DNA from: Vigna angularis
Lineage: Eukaryota > Streptophyta > Magnoliopsida > Fabales > Fabaceae
Length of the DNA stretch: 64,000 nt
Assembly (NCBI RefSeq): GCF_016808095.1
Contig: NC_068970.1
Coordinates: forward strand, 21,930,501 to 21,994,500
Direction of reading: 5' to 3'
Of this stretch, positions 36,294 through 47,689 are shown piece after piece. Numbering within the stretch: position 1 is the stretch's first letter; the number at the start of each line of letters is the position of its first letter. The notes beneath the pieces were generated by a model that made no database searches, was not told where the DNA came from, and saw only the letters and a list, made by a program, of their open reading frames with translations. The position numbers were made by a program, and so were the translations under genes.

Positions 36294-39234
36294 GGCAGCT
36301 TTTTGTTTTTCTCAGAAGGGGTAAGGGCCAATTTTATCTACTTTCTCCTTCATTGATCCAATTCTTAATTATTACACCCTATTATGTTCATTTAAAATGT
36401 AATATTTTTATTTTACTAACAATTTGTCGGAACGGATCGTGTTAATTAATTTTTCACTTTCAAAGAAAATATGGTCAAAGGTAATTTTTCACATTCAAAA
36501 TAAAAGACTAAATGGATGAATGGATGGTTAAATACGAAGGTGTAAATGTGTTACTGAGATTAAATTTTTGCTGAAAATAGAAATGTAATTATTAATAAGA
36601 TCCTAAATGATTTGATTAAAGGTAATTTAATATCAATACTTTGCTTAAAGACAAATTGGTTTTCATCTACCAACACAATCTAAATAAAATATTCTATCAT
36701 TTTAATCATAATAAGTAATATTAAATTTTGATAAACTAACGTTTTGGTTTAAGTGTCATAAATAGATCATTAGAATATTACAAGAATATCATCCGGTCTC
36801 TATTACACTATTGAGTTTTAGAATGTCTATTTAATACAATTTCAATATCACACTTATAAGAAACTCTCTACGTAGAAGACATAACTCTCAAAATAAGACC
36901 ATTTTAATAAGACATTAATTCACTTTTAAATGTGCTAGATTGTCTAAAAACCTATTAGTTGACTTATAAGAAACGAATTGCTGAAACACTTGTTTTTATT
37001 ATGATTCGTTCTCATAGTTACATGAATTGTGATTCTAGTACATATTGTGTCTTAAATCGAGATCACACAATTTGCATTATGACAACAAATGCTTCATATA
37101 TTATGGTTATTTTGGATGTTACGATTAACAATCGTAATATATCAAGTTGTAGTTTAAAACAAATATTTTAGACTATAATGAGAGAAACCATCACGAACTT
37201 GACTGTAGATGCTTCTAAACCAAAATGAAGAAAAGGAGAAGAAAAATCTTATGTCTTTCCAGGCGAAGGAAGAAAAAAATGAGTTCTGCAGGGAAGACAA
37301 CGATGGTTTAAAAAATAAAAATAAAAAAAGAAAAAACTCAATTCATATAACTATAGGTTACAACTCCTTTAGTGAATTATAGTTTATTCTGTAACAATAA
37401 TTTCAAAAATGAGAATTTCTTTATGAAATCGTAGCTTATTCTTTGACAATAACAGAAAAAATGGCATTGTGTGAATAGACTATAGACTATAGTTCCTTCA
37501 GTAAACCATATGGTGTAGTTAATTGATATATATCAGTGAGAAAGGAGAAGATGGAAGAAGATAAACCCAAAAGAAATGAATCCCGAAGAAGATGAATCAT
37601 ACCAGAAGAAGACGGGAGAAGATGTTGAAAAGATAAACAGTGAGGGAGATGTTTTTTTTTTTTACTTTTTTTTTTCTTCTTGCAGTTTAATGATACCAAC
37701 TTTTATTTTATTTTTTTCTTTAAAAAATAATGCAATTCTTTAAGAAAAAAATTAACTACCGTTTAAGTTAATATATGTGTTGTCAATTAATTATTTGATA
37801 TTTTTTATATTTTATTTTCTTTATAGAAAATTCTCAATATTATTTAAATTAGGACATATTCATTCTATGAAATTAATTATTATTTACTGATATTTTTTCT
37901 ATATTTATTCTTACTTTCTTCCAACCAACTATTTTAACATTAATTAATCTTTCGATTATACAATCATTCTTTTTTAACGTGATTGTAAATTACATCCTAT
38001 TAGAAGTGGACAAATGGAACTGCACTACTAAAAATTATACTGAATTAAAAATTAATTTGTCTAAACTGAACTGAACTGTTTTTTATTTTATCAAACTGGA
38101 CTGAACTAAACTATACTAAATTATACTAAACTACAATATAAACTAACCGAATTATTAACTATATTAATTTTAAATTGAATTATACTATTTTTAAAACTGC
38201 AATAGTTTAAAACCAAATTTTTAAGTTTAAATTAATTTCATAACATAATTTGAAATAAAATTTATTTTTATTATAGTGGTTTAAAATATGAATAAAGAAT
38301 AAAATATAAGTTTAAAATTTCACAATATTATTATTATTTTATTTGTTTATATTTTTTATTTGATTATTTATTATTCTACTTTTCTTATAACTAGTAATAA
38401 ATATGATAAAATAATCTAAAATATTCTTAAAAAGTAATAAGATTTATAATAAGTAAAGATTTGATAATATTATAATAGGAGGTATGATCTTAAAGATTTA
38501 AATAAGTAAATATTTATATATTATTTCTTACAACATAGTATATAGAGTTTCTAAAAAATAAATTGTAATTTTATTGTCACTCAAATTTAAGTGATAGTTT
38601 TAGTAAGTGATAGTTTTAGCATAATGATTTGATTTTGACAAAGACCATAATTGGAGTGACAAACTTAAAAAAAACAAAACAAAAACCTAGAAAAACAAAA
38701 TCAAGTTAATTAAAAGAAACCAGAAAAAAAATATAGAAAAAAAAAGGAAGGACCAATAAGTCTCACCAATGATCTTATATCAATTATGAGAATAAATATT
38801 TTAATTCCTATCTTTCAATGAATATGTTGAATGTTCTTTTCAATGAATATGTTGAATGTTCTCAAGTCATTTTTTTACACAAAAATAAATAAAATATTTT
38901 TTAAAACTTTCAAGTATATGTAGTTTTAATCTTTATTTTATAAGTTTTTTAATATAATATATATTAATAAATTAGAGATTAAATGTCAATATTTAAAAAC
39001 AAAAACTAAAGATAAGTTTATTGATATAAGAAAATAGATTTTATCCACATCAAATAAAAAAATTAAAATTATTCTTTTTTTAATTATTATATCGTTGCAT
39101 TGAATGAAATTCAAACATTTTAACTAGTGGTGGATAAGCTTAAAGGTGTGAGAGACGTGACAACATACATACAACATTAAGATTTGAGAGTACAGCTCTA
39201 TCATCGATCTCTTAAAAATACAGTACACTTCTAT
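36294..39234. other. Intergenic AT-rich region
   Basis: The left edge holds the presumed promoter of the calmodulin methyltransferase gene (read leftwards). No clear TATA box was seen. The rest is AT-rich, with a degenerate AACTGAACTGAACTG-type simple repeat at about 38050-38150. No gene could be supported. Confidence 0.5.
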
Positions 39235-39919
39235 GGGTGTTGCTCCCTCCATCACCACCCTATACTTCCTCCACCTCCCCACATTATTTTAAATACAATT
39301 ATATCCTTAAATTAAAAATATTTTTACTTTTACCCTATTTTAAATAATTTGAAACCCTAATTTTACTTTCCCAGCACCAACCCACGGAACTCTCTTCCCA
39401 TTTTCCCCCACCTCCCGCACTTCCATTCCTTTTTCTTCCCAGTTTTTTTTTGTTTGAAAGCTTCCATTGCCGCCATGGTGTGAAGGAGCGTCGCCGCCGT
39501 GGTGTGGAGGAACATCGAGGAACGTCCAGAACACCAACCAGCGTGAGAAAGTATATTCAACGGATGTCAACATCCGTTTAAGGTAAAACGGATGTCAACA
39601 TCCGTTTAAGGTAAAACGGATGTCGACATTCGTTTTTCCTTAAACGGATGTTGACATCCGTTGAAGGATGTTGACATCCGTTGAAGGATGTTGACATCCG
39701 TTGAAGGATGTTGACATCCGGGTTACGTTTTTTATTTTAGCGTTTTATTTCAAGGTTTATTCGAATATGAGGAAGCACTTCACGCACTGCACCACGAGAG
39801 GGAGACTGCTTGATAATTTTTTCCACCCTAAAAATAAAATTTTACTGAGAAACAAAATAGTAAAGGGGAGGTGGAGGGAGAAAGGTGTGGTGGTGGAGGG
39901 AGCAACACCCCACTTCTAT
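39226..39919. mobile_element. Non-autonomous Mutator-like element with 9-bp target duplication
   Basis: The element proper is 39235-39910 (676 bp). It starts GGGTGTTGCTCCCTCCA and ends with the inverted TGGAGGGAGCAACACCC. The inverted repeats stay similar for roughly 50 bases. Perfect 9-bp direct repeats CACTTCTAT flank it (39226-39234 and 39911-39919), the size typical of Mutator superfamily insertions. There is no transposase, so it is non-autonomous. The interior holds a GC-richer segment (39360-39550) and an array of palindromic GGATGT..ACATCC units at 39561-39720. The short open frames in it are not recognised. Confidence 0.85.
39561..39720. repeat. Array of palindromic CGGATGT-NN-ACATCCG repeats
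   Basis: There are seven cores of the form CGGATGT, two bases, ACATCCG. The first three are spaced 28 bases apart (39561, 39589, 39617; the centres are CA, CA and CG, and the third has one arm mismatch). The fourth starts near 39645. The last three follow at exact 20-base spacing (GGATGTTGACATCCGTTGAA units) and end at 39720. Each core is nearly self-complementary, and the first group is inverted relative to the last, so large hairpins are possible. Confidence 0.9.
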
Positions 39920-40524
39920 TAGTTAACTGAACTGAAAACTTTATAAATTGAGTTTTTTAAAACGGAACCATAAAACAGTATATTTAACTTTTAGTAAAAA
40001 TGAATCATTTGTTTTTTTAGTATAATATAATGTAGTTAACATGAAAGTTATTTTTTCCAACCCTACATCCTATTGGTTACATTTTATGATATCCGATATA
40101 TAATTTTGTCCGCATTAACTAGTTCTATAATAAATAACGACCAGAGTGACACTTACTTAAATTTGTACATATATTATAACAATAAATAGTTATAAAAAAA
40201 GAAAGTAATTTTTTGTAAAAGAAAAAAAAGTAAAGAAGTTTAAATGTAAAAATTTGCCTGTCATAAAAGTTTGATTTGTGTTATATAAAAAGTTGAAAAA
40301 AGAAAATAATTATTCGACACACTTAAAATTTGTACATTTATTTAATATTATTTTTATTTACTTTTTTTCTTTTTTTTTAAATACAAAAATTTAAATTTTT
40401 ATGATTAATTTTATCTGTGAAATAAATTTAAAATATGTGGTGATACTTGGAAAAATAAACATTTTTCAGGTGATGAAGCTGCCATGGCGGCATTAACAGT
40501 TGAACAGGATTCTATCATGGAAGC
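39920..40524. other. AT-rich region downstream of the transporter gene
   Basis: Presumed 3' UTR of the - strand oligopeptide transporter (nearest 40524) followed by AT-rich sequence up to the Mutator-like element. No gene was seen. Confidence 0.5.
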
Positions 40525-43500
40525 TTAGTAAAGAGGACAGCCTTTGGATTCAACAGCTGGTGCAGTTGGACAGGAAGCTAATGGGCACCTATCTGGATCG
40601 CTGCCCCACCAGTTTAGGCTGATACCTTCCATCCCCAAACACAAGTAGAGCAAAACCCCCATGAAGGCTAAACCAGCATCAAGTGCCCCAGACAAGACAT
40701 AGTTGTGTCGGCTCCACCAACCGCGATGGTAACGGTACACAACAAACCCTGAGACAAACCCAACAACAACCCAACTGCTGTAGTTTACTGCTGTAGCTGG
40801 AGGCATGTCAGCTAATGCACCCAAGAGCACAGGCACAGTGATAAGCCTGATCCATTGTTTTTGAGGCAAGGCCTTGTGTGCTACCCAGACTAAGAAAGGA
40901 GCTATTGCTCCAGCCAAGAAAAACCAGTTAATAGCCCAGTAGTGTCCAAGGTCTCCGAAAATTCTACGAGGCCCTATCAAACCCCATATCACAGATGCGT
41001 CATAGAACACATGATCACCGGGACAAGTCCAAGGACTTCCTGCTGGAAGCAATTCTCGTTCGCATATGTTTGGAACAGTGTTCATAAGCCACCATGCTGT
41101 TAGTATATGCACCACTGCAGATATTAAGGTGCCCAGTACCTACAGAAGCAAGTAAGGGGATTATATAATGAGTTTGAAAGACAAAATTGTGTCAAACATG
41201 TACCTCAGACTTTGATAAGGGGAGAGTAAGTGGGCAAACCTGTGCCAAGAACATTTCTTTAGGAGGGATCTTCATGTAATGGCCAAGCTTAAAATCTTGT
41301 AAGAAGAAAATGGCCTGCTTCATGCTCACATTACCATACACTTTAAACAACATGCTGGCAACAGGATATCCTGGGTAGACGTATCCAATTATGTATTCTG
41401 TTATTATATTCAAAGCCGGTGCCTTCACGACAAGGAAAATTATAGTTTTTGTTAGTATACAATTTAATCTTGTACACAAATTTTTATATATCAACTAACT
41501 TTACCATTGCCAAGAATTTTATAACTTTGTGTACCTGATTTGTTGTGGCTCTAATTACTCCAACGGGAAGAGTAAATGATATGGCAACAACACAAGCTAA
41601 CATCACACCCCACCATGGTAGTTGGAGTTCATTGTTGAAATATTCACATACAGATATAGTGGCCACGATGTTGAACAGAAGAATGCAAAGAAACCACCAT
41701 TCAGGAACTTGTTTGTAGTTCTTTCTCATGATCTTTGTGTGTATGTCTATCTTATTCTCTTGGAAAGCAGACTTACTCAGTCGCAATATTTCACTGCAGT
41801 GACAACAATTCAACTACAGCGACACATTAGTTCTAGTTCATACGATTGAAACTTTCAGTAGAAACTACAAATAGCTTGATTTATTACCTTCCATGGAAGA
41901 GTGAGACATGAACGAGAGTTGCAGAAAGGCAAGCAAAACCAATGCCATATGACATAGCAAACATGGTGCTGAGATAAAGAGGGCCCTCGCGCTCATAAGC
42001 CTCCATGTCAAGGTGAAAGTTGGAGTCTATTATAGCTGAGATGTTGTACTTTTGACCACTGGACATGAATAGTTCATCTGAAAATATTGGAAATCTTCTT
42101 GCCTTGTAAAGGTTTGCGGAATAAGCAATGGGCACAATGACATATATGAAAATGGCAAAACCAGCAGCAACATTAGCCGTAGCGAACCATGGACTGGCCA
42201 AAGGGCTACCAAGATATGAACATATACTTGACCAGTCAAAACCAACAGCACCAACTCCAAGACCATGCAAGCCTGAACCTAACTGGTGTGCTATCACGGA
42301 CGTTGGAAACATCCAGCAAATCCACGAAATCGATGTTAACATAGGGAACAAGTAACCAGGAAAAACATAATAAGCAAAACTGCAAAGAAATGCTGTAAGG
42401 AAAAACTGATTCCGAGTTAACCCTCCTTTTCTTCTCTCCTCTTTCTCATGCAGTGCCCTGAAATAAATTGCATACATGCATGAGTTGTAATATTATTACG
42501 CAACCTGGAACTAATACAGTCATATTCATGTAGCTGTTCTTCTTCATAATTCTGACACCATTATCTAAATCAAGATTACATCAACTTTAAGGTACAATAC
42601 AATGCTAGAAAGTTTAAGATCATGCAGCAACTACAAGGTCTAGGCGACTCCAAGCGTGTGTGTATATATATATATATATATAACAACAATGAGGTAGACT
42701 CATATAGGAACTAGTTACTGTATGTTATCACTTAAGAGACTCAAGCACCAAAACAAAACTTAAAAAAAAAATTATTTAACACCATTTTACACAACATTTA
42801 TAAAAAGAAAGTAAAATTGTTTTAACAAGAGTTAGTGGCAACAAGGATTTTGGAAAACTTTACAGGGTGTGGCTGAATAAACAATTTAATTAAGTATTTT
42901 ATTCAAAAAAATTATCATAAAAAGTTTTGTGATAATAAGTTTGATTGTAAAAAAATCACTTTAATGAATTTCACTGAGAGGCCTGTGGAAATAAATAAGA
43001 ATTTCACAAGTTTAAAAGTTGTGTAAAAAAATAGCAACCTCGATACTTTTTTTTGGATAAATAAATACAAGAAAACAAATATAAAAGAGTTTAATTTTCA
43101 ATAAATTTTTAAAAATTTAAATATATGATTTAATCCCTGTAAAATATAATTTATCCTATTTTAATTCTTGTTTAAAAAAATTTAAATCTTCATCATTTTT
43201 TAATATTATTTTTAAATTTGTATAATTAACTTCTTTCTAGTTATTTTAATGCTGAAAAAAGAAAAATATTAACTAAGATAATTGTATTTTTAGGCACATG
43301 ATTTAATCAAATAATATATTCATTAATTAACTTAAATAAAGTAATTAGATATATGTTAGTTTAGATTTTTAATTCAATAACTTAATTTTAATATTTTTTT
43401 ATATTTAAAATAGTTATATTTTATTTTTCTGAGTATTACTTTCCATATTATAATATAAATCAATATAAAATAATTTTTTTAATATATCACGAACAAATAT

Positions 43501-46500
43501 TCCATCTCTAAAAAAATAATAACATATGTTTTATACTTTTAGAACTAATAATTATAGTATTTTTAATATAAAAAATATTATTAGTTTTATTGTTTCCTTT
43601 TCTATCCTTTCACAAATAAACATAACATGAAACAGTAGATTTAAATATGTTTTGATTTCATGCAAATAATATCTTATCCTATTTTAGTTTTTTTGTAAAA
43701 TTTTATTACACTAAAATCCTTGACATTTTATAGTTTTTTTTTCATATCATTAAACACAACTAATTCAGTACTAAAAGTATAAAATATTAATTATAACTGT
43801 TAGATTATTCTAAGTGCATAATTCAGCAAAGTAATTTATTTAATATTTTATAAATAAGATAATAATATTTTTTTTAATATACCACAAGAATATTTTTATA
43901 TTTTTCAAATGAAACTAATTTTTTATTTATAAAATATTATTAAAAAATAATTGTATGTAGATTTTACTTTATAGTTATATATTTATGTGATTTTATATAT
44001 AAATAATGATTTATGAACAAATATATTAAAAATTTAAGTTATATTAGTTTAAAAGTATAAAAAAAAAATAACAATCGATGCCATATATTAATTTAACATA
44101 TTATCATTAGTAGTTCTTAAAAATATAAAACATATTTTATTATATATATTTTTAAATAAAATACGATTTATTATATATTAGAAAATAATTATCTTAAAAT
44201 CTTCAAAATCAATATGTGAAAAATAAATTAAAAGAATATAAGTAAATTAAATTTTTTTAAAATTGATTGAAAATTTGAGAATAATAGTCCATGAAGGGAA
44301 ACCCTTGACAATGCCATATCTTCGCAAGAGGCTAGCAAATCCAAAACCAAAGGTGTTTTTGCTATCAAAGTGGATTTAGAAAACAGTAGTTATGATATTT
44401 AATAACTTAATTAATGAGAGATTTTTACAACTTTCTGGTAGGTTTGAAGAACATCCTGGGATTATGTTTTTGAGTGATAATGTGAGAAGTGTTCTTCAAA
44501 GCTGAAGAACAAGAGTTTAGTGGTCTTCAAGCTATGGAGCTAATAAGAGTTATGGAGACATACGTACTCATATTATCACGGCAATATTAGAGAATGGATC
44601 GATCATATATTGAATATTTTTACAAGTTATATAACCATTTTATAATTTTTTTTATCGTATTTATGCTTAAATTTATAATAAATATATTTTTTTAAACTAA
44701 TACATTAATTTTTTTGGGTTTGTTAAATAATATTTCAAAATTTAAACTAAAATATGTTAAAAAGTGTAAACACTTCAAAAGTCAATCTAAAAGTGTTTTT
44801 ATGTGTTAAGAAAATTTAACACAATTAAATTTAAAACAATATATTTATTTATTATTAAAATTTAGGAAATAAAATATATCAAAATTTGAGCAGATTAATT
44901 TTAATTTCAGACTTAAGTTTAGGAGTTAATAAAAATATATATAATCTTTAAACTTAGTTAAAATAATCTATAATAAATAACCATACTTCATTATCTAAAC
45001 TAAACATTATACAATTTACATTTTGAAAAAAATATTTATTATAAATTTAAGCATAATATAATTTATAACTTTTGTTTTTATGCATATACAAAATATCTTA
45101 AAAAACAAACACACTCATAAAGAAACAAAAAAAAATAAAGATGATAATATATGAAATAAATAAATAATTAATTAATCAATGCAATAGGTAAATAGAGAAA
45201 CTAGGAAAATTAGCTCCGAGTGAAAATTAGAGTTTTTCTTTATTATTGAATCAATTTTAGTTTTGTATTACATAAACGTGATATGGTCTCATTTATCTAA
45301 CCTAAAATGATATTAGCCTACATTTACTAGAAAAATATGATATCAGGTCGACAATGACATAACAATAGGAGTACTTGTGATTAAATTAAGTTAATGGTTA
45401 AAACGCACAAGTAAAATATTAGGCAAATTGATTAAGGCGATTAACCATATGAATCAAACTCATCCAAGTAAAATCTCATAAATATGATGGAAACTCTCTT
45501 TGTCGACGGAATCATGGAAACTCCCAACTAATTAGAAGTCCCTTACGCTGGATAAATATGATGAAAGTACATACTTGAATGAGCACATTGTTATTTATGT
45601 TACTTAGGTTAGCTTATACACTACCGAAAACTCATACATATCTATAGTCTTCCCCACCACTTTGAAGAGAGCATATCTAAACTTATTTACTTGTTTATCT
45701 CTGTAGAAAACAACATTGTGTTTTGGGACATAGTTCGCGACAAATTGGCCTCACCATCTCACTTATTTTAATATAGTTCTACACCACATGGTCACGACAC
45801 TAAGGCCGGGCATGACTCTTTGCGAGTGATGTGAGTGATCTATGCATGATATTGACTATTAATTTGGACGAGTTAAGACAATGTACTACGAAATTTATTA
45901 ATTTGGACGAGTTAAGACAATGTACTACGAAATTCATGTCGTTGAAGGAAATGGAGATGTTTAAGAACAAAATGCAAACTAAGACTATGTCATGCCGTTG
46001 AAGGAATTGGAGATGTTTAAGAACAAAATGTAAGCTGAGACTATGTCAATCGAAATGAAGTCATCAAAGCGAGAACTTATGCACAAGAGTGGGTCAAACA
46101 AAGAAAGTCAAAGTTTACAAAAGTTAGTCATCTTAGACATTTTGATGTTAGAAGATTGCATGATGAAATACAAAGGTCTAATGACAAGGGAGATGGTCGA
46201 AAAGAATGCAATCGAAATAAAATAAATAAGAAAGAATCCGTTCTACATGAGAAAAGAAACACGTATCCTAACCCTATGAAAAGAGTTATAAATCTAATGG
46301 CTGATTCTTTTTCCTTTAATTATTCTTCTTGTTTTTTTTCAAAGAGTTCATAATGGCGGTACCTTTTTCCATTTTTTAGAAACCAAAATAAGTATTTGGT
46401 TTTTCAATAATTAGATTAACGTATCAATTATACAAAAAAGATGAAGTAGTTTTCAGACCATGTTTTTGTCCATTTGGTTTAGGAGATTAGAGAAAAGAAT

Positions 46501-47602
46501 AAAATGAAAAAGAAGATCAGTGATTAGATCAAATTTAGAATCGTTAATGATAAAATATGTTGTTCGAAAATAATTTTCTTAAAACGAATTGAAATTTTAA
46601 AATATTAATTGGATCATTTAAAATTAAAAGAGAGTTCATTATACTGACTTATGTTAGTTAGGATGAGATACATTTATATTTATTTTATTTTGACACACAT
46701 TATAAAAACAAAATAATTCTAGAATAAATTTTTGTATTTTAATAATAAAATAATAATAAAAAAGAATAATATTAAATAAATATAAAAAAATTGGTGTATG
46801 GAACTATCATTTATCCTGCTTTTTTTCTATTAGCTTAAACAGTAATATGATGTAAGTGGAAAATGAAGTAATGAGCACGGTACCTGAAGAGCGAGACCTG
46901 AACAAGGTTTTGGGGCCACCACATGGTAGCGGGCTCGACGAGGTAGCGTCGGAATATCCCGGCCCAACCGAAACCCAAAACCTGCGACGTTATAACCACC
47001 AATAACGCCGCAAAAACCGTTAACTCCTTACGGTAGAACATTTTAACAGCGCTAACGAAATGAATGGCGTAGACGCTAGCAGCTCCCGAACTTGCGAAGA
47101 TAGTGATAAGCACGTGCTCCTTCACGTTGAACTTCCCTGGGTTCAGCGTAAACTCCCATTTCGTCCCCTTCAAGAACACGTGCTTTGTCACCGCCGCCGC
47201 CATCAGGTGTCCCGCCGGCACCACCGCTATCTGCGCCGATATCGCCGTCACAGTCAGTGGTTCTCTCCGGAACCCGAAAAACTGGTTTAGGAAGGAGAGA
47301 AGCACGCACGCCAGGGTTCCCAAAATCCATGTCCGGAAAGTGAAGGAAGGCAGCGACGGGTCGTCGCTCACTGAAACCGTCAGCGCCACCTGCTCTACCG
47401 GAGAATTCTCGACGGCCGGCGAGTTCTCCGCCTGGGAGATGGCGTCGTTGTTCTGATGAGGCCTTTTAACTGAAAAGTGAGTCAAAGAAGCGATAACTAA
47501 TCAATTGTTTGGATCTTTTAATTAAGAATGAACAAAAAGGTAGGTTTGGAGAATTAGAGAAAACGAACTCAGAGGAGCATGAATTTCAGGATTATGAGCC
47601 AT
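40525..47602 (-). CDS. OPT: Oligopeptide transporter (OPT family)
   Basis: Six exons on the - strand, in transcript order: 47602-47569, 47469-46884, 42457-41888, 41793-41535, 41422-41240, 41139-40525. All introns are GT-AG. The 2247 coding bases give 748 residues, the normal plant OPT length. Hallmarks are the pre-membrane [16 protein letters not shown] (from residue 47), the NPG motif at 121-123 within [26 protein letters not shown] across the exon 2/3 junction, [16 protein letters not shown], the KIPPK version of the KIPPR motif at 534-538, and a C-terminal CP-rich tail ending GCPLY. Many hydrophobic segments indicate a polytopic membrane protein. The plant family moves small peptides, glutathione or metal chelates by proton coupling. 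Substrate and exact clade (OPT6/7-like suspected) cannot be told from sequence. Intron 2 is 4.4 kb and repeat-filled. Confidence 0.93.
42662..42682. repeat. TA microsatellite in OPT intron 2
   Basis: A run of alternating TA about 200 bases from the exon 3 acceptor side. It is a simple repeat with no further role evident. Confidence 0.8.
44290..44520 (+). mobile_element. Possible LINE reverse transcriptase relic in OPT intron 2
   Basis: In the + frame near 44338-44400 the DNA encodes [18 protein letters not shown], resembling the plant LINE RT block GFFALKVDLEKAYD. The following sequence ([23 protein letters not shown]) is open only in pieces. The match is short, and stops surround it. It is a small degenerate fragment at best. 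Confidence 0.35.
45858..46048. repeat. Two adjacent tandem duplications (39 bp and ~56 bp)
   Basis: First, a 39-bp unit containing TTTGGACGAGTTAAGACAAT occurs at about 45858-45896 and again at 45897-45935. Directly after it, a unit of about 56 bases starting GTTGAAGGAA occurs at 45941 and at 45997, containing GGAGATGTTTAAGAACAAAA. Both pairs are nearly identical. They lie in intron 2 of the OPT gene. Confidence 0.85.
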
Positions 47603-47680
47603 GTTGCTGGAAAGTGTTTCTGATTCGTTTAAGCTAAATCGCATGTCACCTGATTTACATTCCCGTCTCCACTTTTTGTT

Positions 47681-47686
47681 TTTATA
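47681..47686 (-). promoter_or_regulatory. TATA box of the oligopeptide transporter gene
   Basis: On the - strand TATAAA lies about 80 bases before the ATG at 47602, within TTGTTATAAAAACAAAA. The spacing suits a plant core promoter. Confidence 0.45.
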
Positions 47687-47689
47687 ACA

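Noticed and set aside
39340..39573. Overlapping frames of 65-77 residues on the - strand
   Set aside because: They sit inside the Mutator-like element, overlap in two frames and show no family similarity. Gene capture cannot be shown by eye.
39661..39720. Regular 20-bp spacing resembling a CRISPR array
   Set aside because: The units are contiguous with no unique spacers, lie within a plant transposable element, and the genome is eukaryotic.
41622..42355. Frames of 75 residues on the + strand
   Set aside because: They are antisense shadows of OPT exons 3 and 4.
46043..46353. Lys/Glu-rich frames on the + strand in OPT intron 2
   Set aside because: They overlap a local tandem duplication and are short, charged and unrecognised. 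A transposon relic is possible but cannot be supported.
47060..47456. Frames of 76-117 residues on the + strand
   Set aside because: They are antisense shadows of the GC-rich OPT exon 2, whose - strand frame has clear family motifs.
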